From JAFKFI01 sp963795435 (GTDB lineage Bacteria; Pseudomonadota; Alphaproteobacteria; Acetobacterales; Acetobacteraceae): a stretch of 64,000 nucleotides of DNA. The notes beneath the pieces are model-generated. The model had not been told where the DNA came from. It worked only from the letters and a program-made list of their open reading frames with translations, and did not search any database. Position numbers and translations under genes: made by a program. Numbering within the stretch: position 1 is the stretch's first letter; each line of letters begins with the position of its first letter. The stretch covers positions 620,001 to 684,000 of the forward strand of contig CAWCHV010000009.1 of assembly GCA_963795435.1 (NCBI GenBank), given 5' to 3'. Shown piece by piece: positions 58,764-64,000 of the stretch.

Positions 58764-59573
58764 TTACGGGCGGGTCGGGGAAGTTGCCGGTCCTGGGGCG
58801 GCTGGCGGCGGCATCTGACCGGTGCCGGTTCGGCCGGCGCCCGTGTAGGCGCTCCCCATCGGGCCGGAGCCCGTCCGGCCAGCGCCCATCTGGCCAGCTC
58901 CCATCTGATCGGCGCCCATCGGGCCGGCCCCGTTGTACCCGCCGGCGGGCTGGTTGGCGCCGCTCTCGGCGACCGACTGATCGAGGATACGCCGGGCGCC
59001 GGCGATGTCGTGGCGGCCGAGCGCCTGCCTCGCCTGTTCCAGGGTGTCCATCATCGGAATGCGGCCCTTGTCGGCCTGATGGAGCTCCAAAACCCGTGTC
59101 TCGGCGCGCTCCAGCGCCTCCTGCGCCTCGCCGGTCCTATTGCGCCGCAACGCCTCCTGCGCGTCGCTGACGTAACTCTCCGGACTCGCGTTCTCGCCTG
59201 CCTGCGGCGTGGGCAGACGCGGCGCGATCTGCGAGCGGGTGTCCGCGCGATCGATGTTGCTGGCGCGGGTGGATGCCGGCTCGGAGACGCCTTCGCCCGG
59301 CGAGTGGCCGGGGCGTGCGCCTTCCGCCGTCATGCCGCCCTCATGCCGCGCCGCGCGGTGCATCCTGTGCATCGGGCGCGAGGTGCCTTCCTCACTCGTG
59401 CCGGTGGGGTTCGGCGTTGCGTTCGTGCCGGCGGGATTCATGCCGGTGGGATTCGTGCCGGTCTGGCCGGTCATTCCCGGCTGGGCGGCCGTCGGGTTCG
59501 TCCCCTGGGCGAAGGCGGGCGCGGCGAGGGCAAGTCCGAGCGTGGCGGCCGTCATCAACAGCGTCTTTCGCAT
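58764..59573 (-). CDS. Exported low-complexity protein with glycine/methionine repeats
   Basis: 269 residues from ATG 59573. A signal peptide (LLMTAATLGLALAAPAFA) is followed by GTNPTGMNPAGTN repeats, a His/Arg patch, a predicted helical core (residues about 115-190: SPESYVSDAQEALRRNRTGE, LEQARQALGRHDIAGARRIL) and a C-terminal Gly/Met/Gln repeat (MGADQMGAGQMGAGRTG). The helical core is reminiscent of proteins with repeated helical pairs, but no named family was recognised. The repeat tails are likely to vary in length between strains. Confidence 0.7.
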   Translation of the reverse strand: MRKTLLMTAATLGLALAAPAFAQGTNPTAAQPGMTGQTGTNPTGMNPAGTNATPNPTGTSEEGTSRPMHRMHRAARHEGGMTAEGARPGHSPGEGVSEPASTRASNIDRADTRSQIAPRLPTPQAGENASPESYVSDAQEALRRNRTGEAQEALERAETRVLELHQADKGRIPMMDTLEQARQALGRHDIAGARRILDQSVAESGANQPAGGYNGAGPMGADQMGAGQMGAGRTGSGPMGSAYTGAGRTGTGQMPPPAAPGPATSPTRP

Positions 59574-59691
59574 GGCATGATCTCCTCTCCGGTCCAACAC
59601 GGGATGCGCGCTGCTCGCGCGGTCATGCGACAGGAACGCAAGCCCGCCGGATGGTTTTGCCTCCGTGATGCCCACAAGCCCGTGAGGGCGG

Positions 59692-60711
59692 TCAGCCGGT
59701 CACGGCCGCGACCAGCCGCTTGAGGTCCGCCTGGGGCCGCGCGCCGAAGTGGCCGATCACCTCGGCGGCGGCGATGCTGCCCGTCCGCCCGCACGCCTCG
59801 AGGCTGCGGCCGGCGGTGAGAGCGGCCAGGAAGCCGGCGGCGTAGGCGTCCCCGGCGCCCGTCGTGTCCACGACGGTCACCGGCTCGGCCTCGATCCTGA
59901 TCGTCTCGCCGCCCTGCACGATGATGCTTCCCTGCTCGCTGCGGGTCAGCGCCGCGAGCGCCACGTCGCGCCGCGCGGCCTCGGCGGCAACCATGAAATC
60001 GTCTTGCTCGTACAGGCTGCACAGCTCCGCCTCGTTGGCGAACAGGATGTCCACGTGGCCGCGCACCAGGTCGCGGAACGCCGCGCGATGGCGGTCGACG
60101 CAGAACGGGTCGGACAGCGACAGCGCGACCCGCCGCCCGGCGCGGTGCGCCGCCTGCGCCGCCAGCCGGAACGCCGCCTGGGCGGCGGGCGGGTCGAAGA
60201 GATAGCCTTCGAGATATGTGACCTGCGCGTCCGCCACCAGCGTCGTGTCCACGTCCGCCTCGCTCAAGGTGACGCAGGCGCCGAGGAAGGTGTTCATCGT
60301 CCGCTGCCCGTCGGGCGTCACCAGGATCAGGCAGCGGGCGGTGGGCGCCCCGCCGATCAGGCGCGTCGAGGGGAAATGCACCCCGGCGGCGGCGATGTCG
60401 TGCACGAAGACGGCGCCGAGCGTGTCGTCGGCGACCTTGCCGAGATAGGCGACCTTGGCGCCGAGGGCGGCGGCGACCGCGCAGGTGTTGGCCGCCGAGC
60501 CGCCGCTGCTCTCCTGGCCGGGCGGCATGGCGCGGTACAGCGCCTCCGCCGCCGCCTCGTCGATCAGCGCCATCGACCCCTTGCGCATGTCGTGCTTGGA
60601 GAGGAAGCGGTCCTCGGCGGCGGCGACCACATCGACGATGGCGTTGCCGATGCCGAGAATGTCGAAGCGTGGGGCGGATCGGGAATGGGCGGTCGCGGGA
60701 TGGGCGGTCAT
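59692..60711 (-). CDS. PfkB family carbohydrate/adenosine kinase
   Basis: 339 residues from ATG 60711. The start FDILGIGNAIVDVVA, ESSGGSAANTCAVAAALGA, and VVDTTGAGDAYAAGFLAAL (anion hole and catalytic Asp) are PfkB signatures. The GNAIVD beginning and the ESSGGSAANT block are typical of adenosine kinase-like alphaproteobacterial members, so adenosine or another nucleoside is a reasonable guess, but ribose-type sugars are possible. It is divergent from the EI24 gene with a 72-base gap. Longer frames upstream are antisense to that gene. Confidence 0.92.
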   Translation of the reverse strand: MTAHPATAHSRSAPRFDILGIGNAIVDVVAAAEDRFLSKHDMRKGSMALIDEAAAEALYRAMPPGQESSGGSAANTCAVAAALGAKVAYLGKVADDTLGAVFVHDIAAAGVHFPSTRLIGGAPTARCLILVTPDGQRTMNTFLGACVTLSEADVDTTLVADAQVTYLEGYLFDPPAAQAAFRLAAQAAHRAGRRVALSLSDPFCVDRHRAAFRDLVRGHVDILFANEAELCSLYEQDDFMVAAEAARRDVALAALTRSEQGSIIVQGGETIRIEAEPVTVVDTTGAGDAYAAGFLAALTAGRSLEACGRTGSIAAAEVIGHFGARPQADLKRLVAAVTG

Positions 60712-60783
60712 CGGCAAGGGAACTCCGGATCGGTTGCGACCGCCTAACATCCCGACCCCAAGCCGTGCAACGGAGAGACCTCG

Positions 60784-61464
60784 ATGAGTGGTGGCCCGCT
60801 GAGCCCCCTGGCCCGCGCGATCGCGCAGTTGGACGACCCGGTGTTCCTGGGCGTGCTGTGGCGCAGCCTCGCCTGGTCGGCCGCGTGTTTCCTGGTTCTG
60901 CTGGTCGGCGCGTTGTGGGGCGTCCAGCATGTTCTGACCGGACACGCGGTCTGGGCGTGGCTCGCCGGCATCCTGAGCGGGCTCGGGGCGGCGCTGCTCG
61001 CCTTCTGGCTGTTCCTGCCGGTCGCGGCGGTGATCGGCACGCTGTACCTGGAGCGGATCGCCCGCGCCGTGGAGCGGCGCTTCTACCCCGCGCTGACGCC
61101 CGCGCAGGGGGCGCCCGCCGCGGCGCAGGCGTGGGACGGGCTGGCGGTCGGAGTGCGCATCCTGCTGCTGAACGTAGTGGCGCTGGTCCTGGCGCTGCTG
61201 ATCCCCGGCATCGGCCTGCTGATCGCCTGGGCGATCGGCGCATACGCCATCGGGCGCGGGTTGTTCGTCGCGGTGGCGATGCGCCGCATGAGCCGGGCGG
61301 AGGCGCAGGCGCTCTATCACCGGCGCCGCGTGCCGGTGCTGGCGCAGGGCGCGATCCTGGCGCTGGCCGGCTATGTCCCGTTGCTCAATCTCCTCATTCC
61401 GGTGATCGGGACGGCGGCGATGGTGCACATCCTGGATCGGCCGCTTGATCGGCGCGACGGCTGA
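60784..61464 (+). CDS. EI24 domain-containing membrane protein (CysZ-like family)
   Basis: 226 residues, with about four to five membrane helices. LARAIAQLDDPVFLGVLWRS, AWLAGILSGLGAALLAFWLF, LLIPGIGLLIAWAIGAYAIGRGLF and LNLLIPVIGTAAMVHIL fit the EI24/CysZ fold. CysZ itself is a sulfate transporter, but most EI24-domain relatives in this class are uncharacterised. It stands alone in the + direction, followed after 126 bases by the bactofilin gene. A 120-base stretch in between holds AT-rich promoter-like sequence. Confidence 0.85.
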   Translation: MSGGPLSPLARAIAQLDDPVFLGVLWRSLAWSAACFLVLLVGALWGVQHVLTGHAVWAWLAGILSGLGAALLAFWLFLPVAAVIGTLYLERIARAVERRFYPALTPAQGAPAAAQAWDGLAVGVRILLLNVVALVLALLIPGIGLLIAWAIGAYAIGRGLFVAVAMRRMSRAEAQALYHRRRVPVLAQGAILALAGYVPLLNLLIPVIGTAAMVHILDRPLDRRDG

Positions 61465-61590
61465 ACCGGGTTCGGTTGCGCCGGCGGATCGGTGTGGATA
61501 ACCGGCCGGATAACCGCCTGACCCCCGTTGTTCCGGCGCGCGACCGTGTGTTAGGCCCTGCTTTCGCCACTACGACGAGATAGAGAGCCC

Positions 61591-62313
61591 GTGTTCAAAC
61601 TTCGCAAGCCCGACGAGCCGCAAGGCGCCGGGCCGCTCAGCGCCTTCCAGCCTGGCCGAGCCGGGCTGAATGACGGCTCGACGCAGGGTGGCCCCGCCGA
61701 CCGCCAAGGCGCGCCGACCGGACCGGCGGACTCCGGTCTGGGCGTTCCTCCCTTCCGTCCCGCCCCTCAGAAGGAGGCATCGAACATGGCTCGCAGCCCG
61801 TTCTCCACCAGCCCGCAACCCGCCAGTCAGCCCACGCCGACGATGCCCCCGCCGCCCGGCGCGTCGCCGCCGCAGGGCGCCCGTCCGGCCGTCATGCCGG
61901 GAGGCCCGCGCCCGATCCGCGATCCGGCGGAGCGCCGCACCCTGGTGGTCGGGCGCGGCATCAGCGTGCAGGGCACCGTGCAAGACGCCGAGCGCCTCGT
62001 GGTCGAGGGCACCGTCGAGGCCAGCATGATCCACGCGACCGAGCTCGCGATCTCGCCCGGCGGCGTGTTCAAGGGCGAGGTCGAGGTCGAGGATGCCGAG
62101 ATCGCCGGCACCATCGACGGCACGCTCACGGTCCGCGCCGGCCTCGTCGTCCGCTCGACCGGGCGGGTGCTGGGCACCGCCCGCTGCCGCCGCTTGCAGG
62201 TGGAGGATGGCGGTCAGATCACCGGCCGGATCGAGATGCTGACCGACGGCGCCGCCCCTCGTCCCGAGCCGGTGCGCGCCACCACCCCCGAGCCCGCCGC
62301 CAGCGCCGACTAG
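61591..62313 (+). CDS. Bactofilin (polymer-forming cytoskeletal protein)
   Basis: 240 residues from GTG 61591. The first about 110 residues are Pro/Gly/Gln-rich and disordered. The bactofilin core follows (about 115-220): TLVVGRGISVQGTVQDAERL, EGTVEASMIHATELAISPGG, IDGTLTVRAGLVVRSTGRVL and GGQITGRIEML, the beta-helix repeat of short G-x-V units. It assembles filaments that guide cell shape or stalk formation. An inner ATG at 61786 (MARSPF) might be a second start. The stop overlaps the convergent toxin-like gene by four bases. Confidence 0.92.
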   Translation: MFKLRKPDEPQGAGPLSAFQPGRAGLNDGSTQGGPADRQGAPTGPADSGLGVPPFRPAPQKEASNMARSPFSTSPQPASQPTPTMPPPPGASPPQGARPAVMPGGPRPIRDPAERRTLVVGRGISVQGTVQDAERLVVEGTVEASMIHATELAISPGGVFKGEVEVEDAEIAGTIDGTLTVRAGLVVRSTGRVLGTARCRRLQVEDGGQITGRIEMLTDGAAPRPEPVRATTPEPAASAD

Positions 62314-62747
62314 CTGGTCCGCGCCACCCGCCGCAGTCGTGCTCGGCCGATCACGGCCGAGCGGACGTGCTCGAAGAAGCGGAAGGGCGCCGGGCCGTAA
62401 AGCCAGAAGGGCGAGGCCGAGCGGCCCGGCACCGGTCGGAGGTCGGGGCCGGGCCAGCGGAAATCGTTGCCTTCGCCGATGAGAACCCAGCAAGGAACCG
62501 CCCGCAGGCCGATGCGCTCGACCGTCGCGGCAGGGATCTCGAACCCATCCGCCGTTGGGGGTCGCTTGGTGCTGATCGGCAGAAGGATGATGCGCGCGGG
62601 AGCCGGCTGCTCCTGAACAGCCAAAACCATGCATGGTCGCACTTTCTCGCCCTCGTCCCGGCCGCGCGCCGATTGGCCCGCCCAGAGATAGCTGTAGGAA
62701 ATTACGTCACCTGGTCGAGGGAGTCTCGGCGGGGAATTCGCCGTCAA
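62310..62747 (-). CDS. PemK/MazF-like toxin of a type II toxin-antitoxin pair
   Basis: 145 residues from ATG 62747. RLPRPGDVISYSYLWAGQSA and KVRPCMVLAVQE are the PemK/MazF-type opening, and RIILLPISTKRP the following strand, with SSTKRP-like residues of the catalytic region. MazF-type enzymes cut mRNA at short sequence sites. The start overlaps the antitoxin gene by 41 bases, so translation is coupled. The sequence is longer than typical MazF (about 110 residues) with an extra C-terminal part (PFWLYGPAPFRFFEHVRSAV). Assignment is by fold-like motifs and context. Confidence 0.7.
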   Translation of the reverse strand: MTANSPPRLPRPGDVISYSYLWAGQSARGRDEGEKVRPCMVLAVQEQPAPARIILLPISTKRPPTADGFEIPAATVERIGLRAVPCWVLIGEGNDFRWPGPDLRPVPGRSASPFWLYGPAPFRFFEHVRSAVIGRARLRRVARTS

Positions 62748-62991
62748 ACTGCCGCGTTTCCTCGGACGGCATTGAGGTCGCGATCAGATGCAAGTCCGAT
62801 TCGTCGAGGTCCTCGGAGCGAAATGCCCGGCGATCCTGGCTCGCAAGGCGCTCGTATTCCTCCACTGCGAGCAGGACCAGCCGTGCCCGTCCGTGACGCG
62901 TAATCCGAATCGGATGCCGCATCGCTTCGTCTTGCCACCTGCCCAGCTCCCGTTGGAAATCGCGTGCGGTGACATCATAAGGTAAGGTCAT
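62707..62991 (-). CDS. Phd/YefM-like antitoxin of the PemK-like pair
   Basis: 94 residues from ATG 62991. YDVTARDFQRELGRWQDEAM and RHPIRITRHGRARLVLLAVE resemble the ITRHGRPRLVL-type DNA-binding domain of Phd/YefM antitoxins, followed by an acidic C-terminal tail (RSEDLDESDLHLIAT) likely to neutralise the toxin. Upstream sits a cluster of AT-rich palindromes at 62992-63070, a probable autoregulatory operator. Antitoxins of this type more often pair with RelE or PIN toxins, so the pairing with a PemK-like toxin is a less common combination. Confidence 0.75.
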   Translation of the reverse strand: MTLPYDVTARDFQRELGRWQDEAMRHPIRITRHGRARLVLLAVEEYERLASQDRRAFRSEDLDESDLHLIATSMPSEETRQFDGEFPAETPSTR

Positions 62992-63070
62992 ACAGACTGT
63001 CCATATAGTATGGTATAGACAGACTATATGCACAAAGTGACTTTGTGCAAAGTTACAATATGACTTTGTG
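62992..63070. promoter_or_regulatory. AT-rich operator region with palindromes upstream of the toxin-antitoxin pair
   Basis: GCACAAAGT (63030-63038) and ACTTTGTGC (63040-63048) form a perfect 9-bp inverted repeat around one base. TGACTTTGTG occurs at 63038-63047 and again at 63061-63070, a 23-base direct repeat. CCATA/TATGG (63001-63013) is a further short palindrome. The block is much more AT-rich than its surroundings and precedes the antitoxin start on the minus strand and hisB on the plus strand. Confidence 0.6.
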
Positions 63071-63163
63071 AAAGGCTCACTCAGGTGAGCTTGCGATTGC
63101 TCGCAAGAAGCTTCCGGGCGCCGCGCGTTGGCGAGGGGCGCGTTTCGCGCTAGTGGTCTGGCA

Positions 63164-63754
63164 ATGAACCGCACGGCAAGCCTGACACGCACGACGGCGG
63201 AGACCGATATCGCGCTGAGCCTCGCTCTCGACGGGGCGGGGAAGGCCGAGATCGCGACCGGCATCGGCTTCCTCGACCACATGCTGACCGCGCTGGCCCG
63301 TCACTCGCTGATCGACCTCACCGTGCGCGCCACGGGCGACCTGCATATCGACTACCACCATACGACGGAGGATGTCGGCATCGTGCTCGGGCGCGCGCTG
63401 GCCCAGGCGCTCGGCGAGAAGCGCGGCATCCGCCGCTTCGGCCACGCGCTGGTGCCGATGGACGAGGCGCTGGCGGAGGCGGCCATCGACATTTCCGGCC
63501 GGCCGTTCCTCGCCTGGGACGTGACGTTCGAGCGGCCCAAGGTGGGCGAGATGGACACCGAGCTGTTCGAGGAGTTTTTTCGCGCCTTCGCCACCAACGC
63601 GCTGCTCACGCTGCATGTGACGCGCCGCGCCGGGCGCAACGCGCACCACGTCGCCGAGGCCTGCTTCAAGGCGACGGCGCGGGCACTGCGCATGGCGGTC
63701 GAGCCCGACCCGCGCGGCGGCGACGCGGTGCCCTCCACCAAGGGCTCGCTATGA
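63164..63754 (+). CDS. hisB: Imidazoleglycerol-phosphate dehydratase
   Basis: 196 residues from ATG 63164, standard length of the monofunctional enzyme. GIGFLDHMLTALARHSLIDL, DLHIDYHHTTEDVGIVLG, and the later LRMAVEPDP and PSTKGSL are the HisB signatures; the His-rich HHTTED block binds manganese. It removes water from imidazole glycerol phosphate in histidine synthesis. The stop overlaps the next gene as ATGA, the beginning of a his operon that continues past the window. Confidence 0.97.
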   Translation: MNRTASLTRTTAETDIALSLALDGAGKAEIATGIGFLDHMLTALARHSLIDLTVRATGDLHIDYHHTTEDVGIVLGRALAQALGEKRGIRRFGHALVPMDEALAEAAIDISGRPFLAWDVTFERPKVGEMDTELFEEFFRAFATNALLTLHVTRRAGRNAHHVAEACFKATARALRMAVEPDPRGGDAVPSTKGSL

Positions 63755-64000
63755 GGTTCTGGACCGCCCATGTCCGCGCCGGGCGGCGGCCGGAGCTGGT
63801 GCGCGAGGGATGGAGCTGGGGCGCGTTCTTCTTTGGTGCGCTATGGTTGTTGCTCCAGCGTGCCTGGATCGCCGCCGTGCTCGATCTCGTGCTGGGGGTC
63901 TTGATCGGCGCCCTGACGGACGACGGCACCCGCCTGGTGCTCGCATTCGGGCTGGGGATCGGCCAGGGGCTGCTCGGCCGCGACCTGGTCCGCTGGTCGC
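63751..64000 (+). CDS. DUF2628 domain membrane protein, partial (runs off the window)
   Basis: About 83 residues are visible from ATG 63751, coupled to hisB by ATGA. WTAHVRAGRRPELVREGWSW is followed by membrane helices (AFFFGALWLLLQRAWIAAVL, DLVLGVLIGALTDDGTR). This is the DUF2628 pattern: a short soluble head with REGFSWGAFLFG-type motif. Genes of this family lie within the his operon of Acetobacteraceae between hisB and hisH, so the same order is likely here. Function unknown. Confidence 0.85.
   Translation, partial: MRFWTAHVRAGRRPELVREGWSWGAFFFGALWLLLQRAWIAAVLDLVLGVLIGALTDDGTRLVLAFGLGIGQGLLGRDLVRWS

Overview
The window is a 64 kb piece of a high-GC (about two thirds G+C by eye) alphaproteobacterial chromosome. 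I read it as Rhodospirillales, probably Acetobacteraceae. The evidence is GC-biased codon use throughout, lspA followed by DUF3035 lipoprotein genes, MutL with an endonuclease motif, a bactofilin, the LPS genes waaA and lpxK, and hisB followed by a DUF2628 gene. This is inference from gene content; no rRNA or tRNA gene was recognised to confirm it.

Layout. 1-7131: a catabolic island. A minus-strand operon (TetR, a 44-residue membrane peptide, acyl-CoA dehydrogenase, TauD-type dioxygenase, CaiB-type CoA-transferase) is divergent from an MFS transporter and a formylglycine-type sulfatase, with a perfect 14-bp palindrome in the shared promoter region. It looks like uptake and breakdown of a sulfate ester or similar organosulfur acid. 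7206-12221: thrC, an M16 peptidase, pmbA and a Tim44-like protein. 12228-20034: envelope genes (lipid kinase, LpxH-like phosphoesterase, glycosyltransferase, waaA, lpxK, and an SGNH/MBOAT O-acetylation pair). 20150-30080: M20 peptidase, ribF, acyltransferase, ileS, lspA, two DUF3035 lipoproteins, mutL. 30083-42004: transporters, oxidoreductases, a PqiA-like protein, a MocR regulator, a Phd/VapC pair and an LLM flavoenzyme. 42019-46388: an RND efflux operon with a frameshifted adaptor. 46439-51061: rsmD, rluB, a glutamine-amidotransferase-like hydrolase, tadA, nadE. 51062-56224: a scrambled accessory region. 56254-62313: SYLF protein, phosphatase, ABC-2 permease, sugar kinase, EI24 protein, bactofilin. 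62310-62991: a second toxin-antitoxin pair. 63164-64000: the start of a his operon.

Most striking features. (1) The same CTCTCCCC/GGGGAGAG palindromic repeat family lies between genes and also in frame inside waaA and ileS, adding about 30-40 residues to each protein. (2) ileS contains a patch of lower GC and a single-base frameshift. (3) A two-gene IS91-like element (tyrosine recombinase plus HUH transposase) interrupts an AAA ATPase gene. Removing 2515 bp between two AATCT copies restores the reading frame, yet the ATPase is also missing its Walker B segment, so the module is doubly broken; its DUF4276/TOPRIM-like partner is intact. (4) The 3' end of nadE is duplicated downstream and fused to a PIN-domain remnant.

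Two otherwise intact genes (ileS and the RND adaptor) are broken by single-base shifts. These could be sequencing errors; read-level data would decide.
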